DNA of 64,000 nucleotides, taken from Rhipicephalus microplus (taxonomy: Eukaryota > Arthropoda > Arachnida > Ixodida > Ixodidae). The translations under genes were made by a program, and so were the position numbers. The notes under the pieces are model-generated. The model did not search any database and had not been told where the DNA came from. It saw only the letters and a list, made by a program, of their open reading frames with translations. Location of the stretch: positions 66,504,556-66,568,555 of the forward strand of contig NC_134709.1 in assembly GCF_043290135.1 (NCBI RefSeq). Reading direction: 5' to 3'. Positions 11,601-24,738 of the stretch are shown here, piece by piece (the first letter of the stretch is position 1; every line of letters starts with the position of its first letter).

Positions 11601-12019
11601 CGATAGTAGTGCCAGAGTGCCAGAGCCGCCTCTAGCTAATATGAGAAAACTAGGATCTCCAGTATTTGCCTACTTGTAACATACCATAGTTCCTGGAGAC
11701 AGAGCGATTATTCTGAGAGGAAGACTTGGCGTTTCATGCTCTGTTAGAAAAAAGAATTGTACTTTGTGCGGAATATTTGTCACACTTAACGATCTTGGTT
11801 AGAGGAAGCACGATGTCGGAAACATGTTATGTCCTTGTGGAAAAATGGCTCGACAATAACGTGTTGTCGGTAAAATAACTAGTCATAATTTGAATGATAA
11901 GGTTGAGCTGCTGGAACGGTCGTGCAAGATAAGCCTGCTTAAGTAAACGTGTGTAGAGCGAGTGTCCGTAATTATTTGCGTGAAAGATGAAGAACTCGCC
12001 TCGTTAGTCTTTGACAATT
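11601..12019. other. Intergenic, nothing recognised
   Basis: AT-rich DNA without a supported gene, RNA or repeat boundary. Confidence 0.4.
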
Positions 12020-12340
12020 TCCATGTTGCATACTCCCACGGGATGGCGTTAAGCTCTCCCATAGTATACTTAGTATATCTAAATCATTACCTACATTTTC
12101 TACCCCCCTCCCCTCTCCGGCAGTAGCAACTCATACGTATTCTTATTTAGGGATGGCTTACTGCTCTCCCTTAGTTGAGTGCCAAGTACCCAAAATCATT
12201 AAGCATTTATTTTGTAAACCCAGCTCCAGCAGTAAGCGCTACACTTAAGCGATTTCCTCTGGCTGGACACGGGATGGCTTTATGCTCTCCCATAGTAGAG
12301 TACCGAGTATTCAAAATCGTTAACCACTTTTTTCTAAACA
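12020..12340. repeat. Dispersed minisatellite, about three degenerate units
   Basis: Three diverged units of ~110-130 bp share GGGATGGC(T)TTA(T)GCTCTCCC, TAGTAGAGTACC(A)AGTA, AAATC(G/A)TTAACCA and a T-rich end followed by AAAC. The same unit occurs at 25,597-26,160 and as one relic at 32,690-32,760. The array ends directly against the LINE ORF1 relic. Confidence 0.75.
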
Positions 12341-13250
12341 TGGGCTCTAGGGGTCATTATCGAGCACAGTGCGCCGCACCATTCTGTGCTCGCTGTGGTG
12401 TGCACGGACACGAAAGCCAAGGATGGCGAAGGTCGCGACCGCCCCTGCCGACGTTGTGGAGATGATGAACCTACCACCGGTGCGTCGTTCATATTCAGAT
12501 GCTGCTGCGGGGACCTTTCCTGTATACTTTAGCATCCGCGTCACCAACGGCAGCAGATGATTGAGAACCCGGAGCTGTACAAGAAGCACTCCAGGACTCG
12601 CTTCTGAAAGCCACTATAAGTGACAAAAAAGTGCGCAGCTTGGCCAACCCAAGCGCGCCATGTTTGCCAATCTCACCGATAAGAAAAGCCGCCGTGGTTG
12701 ACCTCGTGTCTGTCCCAGGCAAACATGGCCTGCCATGTTCGACGTTGGCTCAAGCCGAGAAAGAAACGCTTGTTGCACCGACACACCGGACTCGTCGCTA
12801 AATCTAGCAGCTGTGTGCTCAATAGACGCCGATGTTATGAGGTCTACGGGCACCAGTGTTTCGCCAGGGACAGAATCGAAATCGAATGAGCAAAGCCCAT
12901 TGGCTCCTTCCGAAAGCCAGGCTCGCGACTTCCTTGAACAAGTAGCAAGACGCCATCGGAGCTCTTAACTGACGCGTCTCGACAAGCAATCCGTGATCAA
13001 GGTAACTTCGACAACGTTGACGCTGCAGCCCTACCACTGTCTGATTCGTCAGACAGCAGCTTCAGCCTCGGAGTCGACAGTAGTATTGGACTCTCTTCTA
13101 GCCTAGACGGATGTGACGTCAAAATGCAAGCCCCGCGAGATGTCAAGCGCGCTCACAAGTCTGGCACCAGCTCGGACGGAAACCGTGGAGGATAGCCACT
13201 CCGAGTCCCAGCAACCGAAGAAACCTCGACCCTCTTCTAGAAGGTCGTAA
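12341..13250 (+). pseudogene. LINE A ORF1 relic (gag-like, zinc knuckles)
   Basis: Codons from about 12341 read GHYRAQC, then FCARCGVHGHES, then (in another frame) GRDRPCRRCGDD. These are two to three Cys/His knuckles of the nucleic-acid-binding ORF1 protein of L1/Tx1-type LINEs. Downstream protein-like pieces (12614-12968) change frame. The start of ORF1 is missing, cut off by the minisatellite. It would have bound LINE RNA. Confidence 0.6.
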
Positions 13251-13349
13251 TGTGCTGTGTAGTGTCTACACTGCACTTCTCCCGGACAGATCCCCGGGGT
13301 GCTGAATCGAAAAACACGAACAAGTCAGTCACTCACAAACATTTCAATA

Positions 13350-14035
13350 TGGCTCACACCCTGAAAATAATTTCTTTAAATGTTCAAGGGTTCCGTAACC
13401 CAGTACAGCTTGCCCAAGTTATCAGCCTAGCCCGAGCAGAACATTTTGATATTCTGTTTTTACAAGAAACCGTTTTTTTTTAAACTATTGGCCACGTTCG
13501 TGCATTCAAACGCGCATTTAATTAAGACTGCTACTTTTTTTCGTGACATCTCGCTTCAGTGGAGTTGGAATTTTATTTAACCTTGCTCTTCTGTGGAATC
13601 TTCATATTTTCTATGACGGGATTGGACTTGTATTGGCTTTTGACTGCATCCTATCATTCTTCAAGATGCGTGTTTTTTGTATTTACGGGCCAGCTCGAGC
13701 AACAATGCCTAACGATTTTTTCCGTGACCTGGACGTGTATTTTTTAGACGGTCGTCATGTCATACTCACTGGAGACTTTAATTGTGTATTAGACACACGA
13801 GCTGACATGCAAGGTCCAGGATGGGGTCGCTCTGATTGGAACGCGCGAGAGCTGCGTCGCCTGGTGCAACATTTCTCTTTGATAGATACGAACAGACTAG
13901 TGCATGGACCAAAATAGGCCTTGACTTGGCGGCGTAGCACGTCGTCTAGTTGGTTGGATCGTTTCTATGTGCCGAGCGCGCTAGCTTCTTACGTATCGCA
14001 CTCCGATGTAGTAACATTACCATCATCCCCTGTTT
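13350..14035 (+). pseudogene. LINE A APE-type endonuclease relic
   Basis: The start reads ISLNVQGFRNP and FDILFLQET, the classical Asn and Glu active-site blocks of APE-like LINE endonucleases. A stop and frameshift at about 13482 follow. The frame then continues as FCIYGPA, GDFNCVLDT (catalytic Asp-Phe-Asn) and DRFYVPSAL, SHSDV. The protein would nick target DNA for target-primed reverse transcription. Coding similarity ends near 14035, where unrelated sequence begins. Confidence 0.8.
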
Positions 14036-14580
<545 letters not shown>

Positions 14581-14644
14581 GCCGCCTACGACTTTTAGCT
14601 CTCCTGACCTTTCGATAACGGTATCGATCCCAAACTGGGTCGTA

Positions 14645-16260
14645 ACATGACTATATGAAGAACATATTTGACTAGTCATAACATGAAAATCATGACATGC
14701 ATTTACGTGTCATGGTCCCGCTGCTCTTGCGGTGGTTTCGTTCACATAGCATGTTGCAAAACTGGTATGGTATGGCATAATTGCATGGCGAAAACAAGTG
14801 ACAGACCCCAACATGAGAAATATGACATGCGTTTAATGTAACAACATAACTACATGCCACGCTCATGATGCGCTCGCGACCGTTTCGCCAGTCACATATA
14901 CCAAATTTGGTATTATAATAGGTGAATGGATGACGAAGGTGTGTGACTGGTGCAAACATGATAATCATGAGATGCATGTAATGTAACAACATGACTACAT
15001 GCCACGCTCATGATGCGCTCGCGGCCGTTTCGCTTGTCACATATACTAAATTTGGTATTATAGTAGGTGAATGGATGACGAAGGTGTGTGACTGGTGCAA
15101 ACATGATAATCATGAGATGCATGTAATGTAACAACATGACTACATGCCACGCTCAGGATGTGCTGGTGGCCGTCTCGCTAGCTTCCCTTATAGCAAATTT
15201 GGTATTACGGAACGTTAATGGATGACGAAGGTATGACACGGGTGCAAACATAATAAACATGAGACGCGTGTCATATAACAACATGACTACATTCCACGCT
15301 CATGATGCGCTTGCGGCCATTTCAAAGTCTGTCTTACGCGACGCGAACGGACAGCATAGGTAAATGACACATCCAAACATGATAATCACGACATGCGTGT
15401 CATATAACAACATGACTACATGCCACACTCATGCACTAGCGGCCGTTTCACTAGCTTCACATATGCCAAATTCGGCATTACGTGACGCCAATGAATGATG
15501 AAGGTATGTGACTGGTGCAAACATAATCATTATGTGATGCGTTTCAGGTGAGAACATGACTACATGCCACGGTCCAGGCACCAATACATTTCAACATGAC
15601 GCGGTGCGCGTTCTCGCCGGCATTCATTTCGTCGCGTCACGCCGGCGTTGCCGTGCCAGGCGCCGGTCCTGCCATATACTCGCAGGCGCGCGCAGCGCTG
15701 GGTTGCTTTGACGCATGCGCGTTTCAGCGCATCCGGCGTCCCTCCTTCACGAAAAGAAGGAGACGCAGTGTCGTCTGGGTAGTGCATCAGCATAGAGTAA
15801 TGTTACTCTATGGCATCGGCGCGAAATGCAGCATGCCGCATTTCACGCTGGTTGCCGTTGGGCCGCGCCGACGGACGCTGGTCGCGCCTAGCGTCAGACT
15901 ATAGAGTGCTCGCGTTTTGCTAACGTAGCGTCGCTGTGCCCAACGTGCGCGTACGTCAACGCTACATTGGAGTATGTTGGGCCCTTCATTATGCACTCGC
16001 GGCCGTTATGGGTAGCTCCACATGTAGCAAATTTGGTGTTACGTCATGTCAATGGATGACAAAGTATATGACTGGTGCAAACATGATAATCCTGACAAGC
16101 GTGTCATGTAAGAACATGACAACATACCACGCTCATAGCGTGCTCGCGGCCAGTTAGCTAGCTCCACATATACTAAATTTGGTATCACGTAACGGGAATA
16201 GGTGACAAAGGTACACGACACACCCGAAAGTGATAATTATGACACGGTAGTCATGTAGGG
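14645..16260. repeat. ~145 bp satellite array
   Basis: Diverged units with a period of about 145 bp recur by ACATGACTACATGCCACGCTC near 14845, 14990, 15136, 15283, 15411 and 15552, and again at 16110 after an insertion. Each unit also has AAATTTGGTATTA, GATGACGAAGGT and CATGATAATCATGA. The 15411 unit is shortened by a deletion. Non-coding. Confidence 0.9.
15572..15988. mobile_element. ~417 bp GC-rich insert inside the satellite
   Basis: The satellite unit is broken after CCACG (15571) and resumes with ATGCACTCGCGGCCG (15989). The intervening DNA is GC- and CpG-rich and unrelated to the satellite. It has no clear terminal repeats, TSD or domain. It could be a non-autonomous transposon or a SINE. 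Breakpoints are good to a few bases. Confidence 0.6.
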
Positions 16261-16399
16261 CATCATTTACCTCCACCTCGTAACGTTGTGCTGATTTCAA
16301 AGTGGCATATCAACATTTCTCATTCATGCTTCGCATATCATCGAATCCCACTGTACGTGGGATCTGCCAACTTTTTATCGTCAGTGAGACCTTGGCGTC

Positions 16400-18015
16400 T
16401 TGACATTCGCATTCTGCACGGCGCGCGTTCACGATCCAGTTAATCTAGAAGCTTGCGTGCCTTTATTTTGGGGTCCGATCCCGAGGGATGCGCTCAAGAC
16501 ACAGTGGCGTTTACGCTGCTCAGTAGCAGGGCGTGCCCTTAGACGCCGCACGTCCGAAGAACTAGCGTACACTGCCAGAAAGCTGCGTATGGCTCTGCGG
16601 GTTGATCGGCTAACGCCCTATAGATGCGCGCATGGCATCGAGAGTTACGGGGTGGTTTTCAATGCCTTATTGCATCGTCGTCGTTGACGGCTGTTGCTTG
16701 GCGTTGCAGACGTAATCCATGTTCTCACCCTGAGGTTCTGCGCTTTGCGAAAAGCTCGCTTCTCAACCCGTCGAGCCCACTGGGAACTCAGGCCGCCAGA
16801 TCCTTACCAACTGCGTTGCCGCCGGCACGTGATCAATCAGCTTTCCTAGCTCACTTTGCTAACATGGCTCGTACGACAACTTCAAAACATCGCGGTACCA
16901 CCGAGATAGCCGCAATGTTAAGTAGGCTCTCTCAAATTTATAAGTAGCTGAACAACTTTGCACAAGTCCGTCGCTGACGAACTGAAAGAGGCACTGTCTT
17001 CCATAAAGCGTGGCTCGGCCCCCGGGCCGGAGGGCTTGCCTGTTGAGTTTTATTTGTAGTTTTGAGACGACATTGGCACTCTTTTCACCTCTGTTATTTT
17101 CCGCTGTTTTGAGAACTTAAATTTTTCTGGCAGCTTTTGCGATGGTCGAATTGTTTTAATACCTAAACACGACTCATGAGTTCACCCAGAGGAGTGGAGA
17201 CCAATAACGCCCCTGAACGTTGATTATAAAACTTTCGCAGCAGTTATATATCAATCGACGTTTGAGAAGCCTGATGCCTTCCTTAAGAGCTCATCATTAG
17301 GCATGCTCTATTCCTGGAAGAGAAATCGACAGCTTCTCTTTGTTACGAGTGATATAATTGCAGACACGTTAGCAAGATCAGCAAGGGGACTCTTGGTTTC
17401 ACTTGACCAAAAAAGGGCATTCGATCACCTAGAACATAGATTTATATTTAGCGTAATGGCAGCATTTGGTTCTTCCCAAAACTTCATTGAGATTCTCAGA
17501 AGCGCGTATCGAAATATACGCAGCACGTTGTTTCTTGATGGTTTAGAGACTGCGCCATTTCCTGTTACCCGTGGGGTTCACCAGGGTTGTCCTTTATCTC
17601 CTGCACTTTTTGTACTCAGCCTCGAACCATTGCTCACTAATTGCTGATCCATACGTCCGAGGCCTTCCTCTTCCAAGTAGTGGTGCCGTGACGGTGACGG
17701 CATTTACTGATGACATCACGTTGTATTTGAAGAATGAGGACAGTTTATCCCGTAGCCTACAACTTTTGGCTGAATATGGCACGATTTTAGACGCTGCGTA
17801 AAAATTTTCAAAATTTCGATATTCATTCATTGGTTCCCCAGGCGCCTGCCTAAGTCCTTGTTTTTTTTCGGTCTTCAAATAAGTGACTCGAGTCACATTC
17901 TGGGGCTTGATTATACTTGCAACGGGATATCAGCCTCTTTGTGAGTTTCAGTGGTCGAAGTTGTAAAACGACACGTCCGGGAAGCGCAAGAGTATGAAGC
18001 AAGGAAAATAGGAGG
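16400..18015 (+). pseudogene. LINE A reverse transcriptase relic
   Basis: The linker (VNLEACVPLFWGPI, RDALKTQWRLRC) precedes RT core motifs in different frames: LLVSLDQKRAFDHLEH, GVHQGCPLSPALFVLSLEPL (17303-17647) and AFTDDITLYLKN (17700-17735). The catalytic motif is FTDD rather than the usual YADD; the two aspartates remain. Stops and frame changes between blocks show it is dead. The intact enzyme would copy LINE RNA into the nicked target. Confidence 0.8.
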
Positions 18016-18019
18016 AAAA

Positions 18020-18410
18020 GGCTAAAAGGCTATAGGCTAACCAGCCTATAGGCAGCCGGTTTGCTACCATTCGAATGGCAGGGGGATGGGGGAGATGGAA
18101 GGTAGAGAGGAAAGAGGGAAGAGAGATAAACACAGCATATTTGGCAGCACGCGCGCGCACACTCAGTCATAGTCCAGTCTTGTCTTTCGCGGTGTGTGAC
18201 ATTGCTGTTACAGCCGCTTGTTCAAGTCCATGTCGCATAGGAATTCCAACAAAGCTTTTGTCGCCTTCTGTTGCAATGTCTTCTGACAAGAGTATGATTT
18301 ACCGATGCTCGAAAGAAGGTATTTAGCACAGACGGTGTTTTACGGCCGTGCATAGTACATATCTCATGTCGTACAGCCCCTACTACGAATCACTATAGGT
18401 CGTTGCAATC
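18020..18410. other. Repeat inserted into LINE A
   Basis: LINE coding similarity stops near 18015 (YEARKIGGKA) and resumes near 18413 (FFWSGGTEL). The intervening ~390 bp begins with GGCTATAGGCTAACCAGCC and runs through purine-rich DNA. It has no coding potential, and its ends are approximate. Confidence 0.5.
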
Positions 18411-18412
18411 CC

Positions 18413-19347
18413 TCATTGGCTGATTTTTCTGGTCAGGTGGAACAGAGCTGGTTTGCCGAGCAGCACTCTGGCAACCCAGAAACTGCAGTGGATTAGCATT
18501 CCCATCCGTATCTGTTCGCTGCCGGCAGCTTGCCCTACGGTTCTTACTTCGGTTGTTGCACGGTGATCAGTGTCCCGCGCTTGAGCTTGCCAGCTATTTT
18601 TTATGCACCAAGATACGCCATTTACAGCCAGATGCATGACTTAATTCTGCACCGCAAACACTTAACGTGCCTGCATTTTACTCAACGGCAGTAGCATTTT
18701 ATCGACACGCGCAGCAGGTTTGTCCTGATGTGGGCATTCTCGAAAGCCGCATTGTAAACACAACGGCGGTTCGTCTGCTTCTTCTGGTTCCTCCAGCCCG
18801 TCTAGCACGATCTAGTTATGTCTCGTGGAGCACGATAACGGCATCGTTTTTGCCTGGTCACCTCCGTGACTTCATGTGGCGTCTTGAATGGAGAGTACTC
18901 CCAACACGGAACACACTGGAGAAGTGGGGCATGGTCCCATCTTCCCCTTGTCCTAACTGCCCGTTACATGAGTCTAACCAGCATATGCTGCAGCAATGTG
19001 TCATTGCAAATGTGTGTTGGAAGGCCATTAACACTGGTTTCCGTGGCCTAGGTGTTAATCGCTTTGTCACATCTGGTCGCTGCTTGCGCGGTCGCTTTTC
19101 ACGCCTTTTAATAGCTGCGGGAACTTTTTGTTTGTGGCGTTATAGGTGCGAGGCTGTTGCGGCAGGTCATCGTCGTTGTGCTTTCTTTCCGATTCTGGAA
19201 GGCTTATACTCTGAACTTTTATCGTTTCTGTCGGAGATATTGTTCTTCCTTAGGGAGGAACAATTTCTACGACAATGGTCATGCCGCCTTCTGTCCGTAG
19301 TTCACAGACGTGTTCGACTAGTTTTCCACCTGGCCTGGTTCCTATAG
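18413..19347 (+). pseudogene. LINE A C-terminal domain relic
   Basis: 18413-18660 reads as FFWSGGTELVCRAALWQPR and LALRFLLRLLHGDQCP with frame changes. 18667-19347 is an open frame of 226 codons with LPGHLRDFMWRLEWRVLPTR and a Cys motif CPNCPLHESNQHMLQQC (about residues 97-113). This is the post-RT region of Tx1-like LINE proteins. It is the longest undisturbed piece of the element. Confidence 0.75.
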
Positions 19348-19808
19348 CCAAGTCACCTCTCAGTGTCTGATTAGTGCATGCAATCTGTATGTGTTTTGCT
19401 ATTTCTATGTGTTTGTGTGTGGCCCGTATGGGTGTGAGTTCATGCACATATGCACTTGATTTTAACGCTGTGAATTATGTAAATTTCGCGAATCATGATA
19501 CCTGTTGTATACACTTGCTAACATCTTCACCAAGTCTTGTAAAATCTTTACATATAGCATCATGTACATTGTCCATATTATGATTAGTGTATATATGTAG
19601 TGTATGTAGTCATTAGTAACATGTGTTAGGGACACCCTAGGGATTTGGTCATTTTTTAAAATGTGTCATGGATGTTGTGCTTTGTAATTTGTTTGTTATT
19701 TTGCTTGTTGTATAGACGCTTGTTCCATATGTTTGTTGCGTCTCACGATAGAATGAACTTTTTTTAAACACACCGAGTAGACGGCCTTTTAAAGTGTAAG
19801 GCCTAAGG
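19348..19808 (+). other. Probable LINE A 3' UTR and flank
   Basis: T-rich, A/T-rich non-coding DNA follows the LINE stop. No AATAAA-plus-tail end could be fixed before the BEL insertion. Minisatellite-like TTTTTTTAAACAC appears near 19760. Confidence 0.35.
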
Positions 19809-19813
19809 GACGG

Positions 19814-20021
19814 TGTTGGACCTCTGAGCCTTTCTGCTGCGGCGCGGCTCACATCAAGCAAAACACGTCTTGCCAGATGAAAGGCTTCAATGAAACTAAA
19901 GAAAGAAAAAGACAAGGGTGAGCCGACGCTGCCACGAGGCCAAGCGTCAGCTCGTGAGGAGGCTCAATAATGATGATGACTGCTATTCTGCTGTGAGGGA
20001 TGAATAAAGGAAGTCACAACA
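19814..20021 (-). repeat. BEL 3' LTR
   Basis: 208 bp. On the + strand it runs TGTTGGACCTC...GTCACAACA. It is about 95% identical by eye to the other LTR, with small indels (CTCGTGAGG versus CAGCTCGTGAGG) and point differences. TSD GACGG lies just left. Confidence 0.95.
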
Positions 20022-20044
20022 GTCTCCCGCGCCGACAGATGACG

Positions 20045-21433
20045 CTAGGTGGCTTCCAATGGGTACAGTAGCTGCACAGGATGCTTCACAACAGCGTCGT
20101 CGGGCAAGCGTAGAAAGCAAGTCCTCACGATGCCGTCACGTCCACCGATCAGTTCTTCTATGCGAACGAAGGTCCACAGTTGCCTGGGACAAAGTTTTTC
20201 TCCGAGTAGAACTACATTGCCTTCCTTCAATATGTGATTTCTTTTTGCTTGGTTGAATGTGTAATTATCGAGTTCATTGAGGTACTCCTTTAACCAACGA
20301 GACCAGAAAGTTTGCAGATCCTCTTTTCTCTTACTCCAAAGTTTCTTCAGTTGATCGTTGGTCGACTCAGTTTTTATTTTGAGGTCGTAAGGTGGTAGCG
20401 TTGTCAGTCTTCTTCCAACGAGAAAATCTGCTGGAGATAGGGGGCACGGCTCATCCACATCATTGTACACATATGTTAAAGGCCGAGAATTCATTACTGC
20501 TTCCACTTCCGTTAGTAAAGTGACCAACTCTGTCTGATTTACCAAACGTCGACCAAGCATTTTCTTCAAGCAGGTCTTCACAGAACGTATGAGTCTCTCG
20601 TAAAACCCGCCCCACCAAGGAGCACTCGGGCAAATGAATTTCCACTGAATCTTCGAGGAAGAGAAATATGCAAGTACATTAGGATGCCGAATTGTTCGCC
20701 AGAGCATCTCTAGATCTTTGGAAGTTTTGACGAAGGTTCGGGCATTGTCGCTGTACATTGTGTGGCAGAAGCCTCGACGTGATATGAATCTCCGAAGTGC
20801 ACAAAGGAAAGCCACCGTCGTCAAATCTTCAACAAGTTCCAAGTGGACAGCTCTCGTTACAGCACAAGTAAAAAGAGCGATGTAAGAGCGCTGGTGAAGA
20901 TGCCCTTTGATGTAAAGTGGACCCGCAAAATCTACTCCACTTACAAAAAACGGAGGCGTTTGTTTATAACGGGGCATACAAGGTGAAACTTGTTCAACTG
21001 GTTTAGACTGTAGGCGTTGGCAGATTACAGACTGTCGTATTGTTTTTTTCACCAGCTGTCGTAATTGTGGAATCCAGCATTGTTCCTTTATTTGAGTCAG
21101 TGTGTCTCGTACTCCTCCGTGGGAGACTTTTTCGTGGGCATGATTGATGATTAAAGTAACGAGGTGACAGTCTTTCGGTAGGAGGATTGGATGGCGAGAA
21201 CCGTACGAGTCGTCCGTAATCTGAAACTTTTCTTGTACCCGAAGCAGCCTGTTGTTGTCGAGGAACAATCTTAATTGTCCAACTGGACTTTGGGAAGGAA
21301 TCGGATTCTCATTTGCGACGCAGTTGCCTTCATTACCAAAGTGAGCTCTCTGTTCTATGCGAAACAAGTAGCACTCCGCCTGTTGAATTTCTTCAGCAGA
21401 CAGCTCCTCGAACCCATCGCTTTCCTTCTTCAA
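20045..21433 (-). pseudogene. BEL/Pao integrase, open but damaged zinc site
   Basis: This 462-codon frame covers the end of RNase H/linker, the integrase zinc-binding region (HEKVSHGGVRDTL, then VICQRL) and the DDE core: VDFAGPLYIKG (D), MYSDNARTF (D) and PWWGGFYERLIRS (E). C-terminal SPADFLVGRR and WSRWLKEYL blocks are typical of BEL integrases. The first Cys of the expected CxxC pair appears as Ser (SVIC). The protein would insert the cDNA into the genome. Upstream parts of the polyprotein lie in other frames. Confidence 0.9.
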
Positions 21434-21565
21434 ATTTTAACATAAAGGAAAACTCATGGCGTTACTTTAACAAGTTTTGTGAGGCTGCTGAATCGTTCGT
21501 TGTCAATCAGCGTTGGTATCGACGTTCTCGTGTTAACAGCGTGGATATTGATTTTTGGCCCCGTC

Positions 21566-22157
21566 TCAGCTGCCTCGAGTTTTCCCGTTTTCGAGGTCAA
21601 GGTTTCCCCTGAATTCAGACCAGAATGTATGAGACATGGCAAGCAATCCGGGTCCATACCACCACAACTGTGATTTACTCAGTTTGTGTACAGTCAAGCC
21701 TCGAGTGAGAAAATCTGCAGGGTTTTCTTTTCCGGGACAAAATCGCCATCTAGAATTCCTGTCAAATTTCTGATCTCCTGCGTCCTGTTCCGTACGAATG
21801 CCTTCCAAAAACGGGGACCTTGTAAATCCAGCAAAGGGTAATCTGGGAATCTGACCAAAATGTTACTTCACCAATGCCCAGGTCGCAGTTCTTGATGATG
21901 TAGGCATATAAGTCGGCTGCAAGCAAAGCTGACATTAATTCCAGCCTCGTCAAGGTAACCGTCTTTAACGGTGCAATTCTTGTCTTTGCCATTAATAGTA
22001 TAGTGTGGACGGTACCACTTGAGTCGACGGTGCGAAGGTAGGCTACAGCACCGTATGCTGACTCAGTAGCGTCGGAAAATATGTGCAGTTCTGCCTTTTG
22101 ATAAGCGCCTTCGCTGCCTGCTGCGAGGAACCGGGGAATACTGATCTCATGTAGCAT
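21566..22157 (-). pseudogene. BEL/Pao RNase H relic
   Basis: Two overlapping frames (21762-22157 and 21566-21808). The first carries HIFSDATESAYGAVAYL (catalytic Asp), TLTRLELMSALLAADL (Glu) and TFWSDSQITLCWI (Asp), the RNase H site of BEL elements. The second continues RFCPGKENPADFLTRGL, the classic end of this domain. A frameshift separates them. Confidence 0.88.
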
Positions 22158-22405
22158 GGCTACCTCCTTGCTCCATTTTTTCCAGACAGCTCACAGCTTC
22201 ATTAGCATGGTGTCATCCCGGCCGAGGTTTTCCCTCCAGAGATCTTGTAGGAAGATCTTCGCCCTTACTATAAAGGGTGACAGAAACTCAAAGGGTCGTA
22301 GATCCTTGCAACAGCTTGGAGCACAAAGCGTTTGGTAATTCGATGCTCCTTCATAAACTGTAGAATATCCTGGGGCCTAAACGAAAAGGTATCCGTCTGT
22401 TTGTT

Positions 22406-23243
22406 TCAATGAAGTCCCAGGACTTTCAGAGGTCCAGAAGGTGAAAAAAGTGATTTTCCGGCAGAAGTGATTCCTTGTACGAAGACGGCAGATACAACGG
22501 AGTCGTTGCTGGCCCATTTACGAATCTTCATTGGAGCATCTTTGAAGATTTCAATTATCTCTTTATGCATTTGAATAGCTTGTTCAATGGTGTCAGCGCC
22601 AGTAAAGAGATCTTCCATATATATGGAGTCTTGCAATAGCCGGGCTTTCGAAGGAAAGCGATTTTCTTCTGACCTGAAGTGGTACTTTAAGGTTGCAGTC
22701 AATAGGAAAGGACTTGAAGTAGCTCCAAAGGGCACTCTTGTCATTCTCTAAACTTCTGTTTCCGGCAGTGCGCTGTCCACTTGAGGTGAAGTCTTGAACC
22801 ACAAGAAGCGAAGTGCATCTCTGTCGTGTTCTTGCAGGCCAATTTGAAGGAACGCCTTCTCAACATCAGCATTCATTGCTATCTTGTAGCGTCGAAAACA
22901 AAGCAGTAGCGTCATAACGTCGGAATATAGATTTGGGCCGGCTTCTAGATTGTCGTTTAAGGACTTATCTCGGATTCGTGAGACGAAGCGTCGAACACGA
23001 TGCGTACCTTCGTAGTAGATCGGTCCTCTCGTATGACGGCTCGGTGTGGCGTATAATACCAGGGTCCAATTGATTGGTATTCTTTTGGAGGTACTTTTTC
23101 AGCATTCCCTCTTCGAGGTACATTCGAATAGTTGCTTCGTATTGTTTTAAGAGCTCACTGTCTTTGTTAAGCTTCTTCGTCAAACTGTGCAGACGTTTGA
23201 GTGCAACTGCGTAGTTTTCACTCAGATCAACCCTTTCCTTCAC
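22406..23243 (-). pseudogene. BEL/Pao reverse transcriptase relic
   Basis: Pieces at 22965-23243, 22593-22802 and 22406-22744. The last contains TRVPFGATSSPFLLTATL and a catalytic box IYMEDLFTGADT, where the family has YVDDL. The first catalytic Asp of the pair is Glu, which would impair polymerisation. The pieces are in different frames, so the enzyme is broken as well as mutated. Confidence 0.85.
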
Positions 23244-24696
23244 GCTAGCGCCACTTCATATCGATTGCTTTTCTTATTGATGTTGTTCTCAAAATTTGCC
23301 AGCACCGATTCAGCGACCGTCATTTCTTCATTTTCGGCCTGAATACCAGTGCTCTCTATATCCCAGAAACGAGTCAAAATTTCGAGATATCTTGCTCGGT
23401 CACTGTGGATCGTAGGACTGCAATACTGGCACGCTGTGTAACATCGGCTGCAGTAGACAATGGTCCTTGCACAGTCCATCCCAGTTTCGTCTTGACAGCT
23501 TTCAACTTTTCGAACACAGGCTTCACAGTACCCGTTACTATATCCCAATAATAGTCTGATCCGATAAGGACCGCAATCTGTTTGTCTTCAACTCCTTGTA
23601 AAGAGAGAGCTCGCGTATCCAAGTGCATCTTGTTCATTTCTCTTATAACGTTTTCTTCTGGTACCGGAATGCATTCAGTGCATATCGTGTTCACCACCAG
23701 CGCCTCTATTGAAATCGGAAGCTTCTGGTTCACAGGGAGAATCGATACACGTACCTTCTTTATGGTTTTCCGTATGTTATCACCCCCGAACACACCGATG
23801 GCTAACGTTTCCTCTTCTATTAGTTCGCATCCAAGTCTTCCATAAGCTTTAGTTGTAATGAAGCTTCGCTGATTTCCGCCATCAAAAAGGACTCGGTAGC
23901 GACCGGATGATTTGGTGCCCAATACGGTGGATGTCAGACTCCGGAGCATTACGACTGACCTTGCCTGCTTGTACACCAGATTGACCGATGCAGATATCAC
24001 CTTCTTGTCGTTTTTGATGTCGTCGGATACGCAAACAGATGTTCCGTGCCTTCTTGCGCACTTGCCGCATTTTAACTGGCTTCTGCAATCTTTTGCCATG
24101 TGGCCCTGCTTTAGGCAACGAAAGCATCCTCCAGCTTTGATGAGCATCTCCCTTTTGTTTGAGAAGGCGATGTTCTTCGTTTCACAGGCTTCGGCAGAAT
24201 GCTTTTCAGACCGGCAGAACAGGGATTGTTGTGGACTTTTTGTTGAGCTTTGTAAAGCAGCAGTCGTGGAAACGTTACGTGAATGATTGTGTTTTAGTCC
24301 TCCCTTATCTGGGGCTCGACGAGTTTCTGTGACGTCTTGTTCAGCAACAGCTTCCCGACAAGTGAGTTGAAGTTCGAAGAATTCCAGAAGCATTCGAAGA
24401 TTGTTATCTTCTGGAACCATTACACGGTTTGAATTGCCTTGCGTATTCGAAGAGAATGCAGCCGACGAGGATGCCTTGTGCATCTCGTGAAAACGCAGCA
24501 CCATGTCCATCGGTAGAAGTCTTAGCAGGATTTCCCGAAGCATGGAGCAATAAGTTTTCGAGTTTGTGCCAAGCGCCTTGAGGCTTCGAATATGAACCTG
24601 TACCTTGTCGTAAAGTTGCCTCAGCTTACGAACGTCTGCTGATGACGACACCGGCTTTAGATCCAGCAAACTTTTGAAATGGTCGTGCACAATCAT
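23240..24696 (-). pseudogene. BEL gag C-terminus, zinc knuckles and protease
   Basis: The 440-codon frame (23374-24696) has two knuckles (CFRCLKQGHMAKDC and CGKCARRHGTSVC), then an aspartic-protease site VLFDGGNQRSFIT, where the family normally has DSG. A GVFGGDN block follows. A further frame (23240-23548) continues toward RT. Gag packages RNA and protease cleaves the polyprotein. The Ser-to-Gly change next to the catalytic Asp is unusual. Confidence 0.85.
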
Positions 24697-24738
24697 CTGT
24701 TCATCTCCGAAACGCTTCTTTAAAATTTCAATAGCGTC

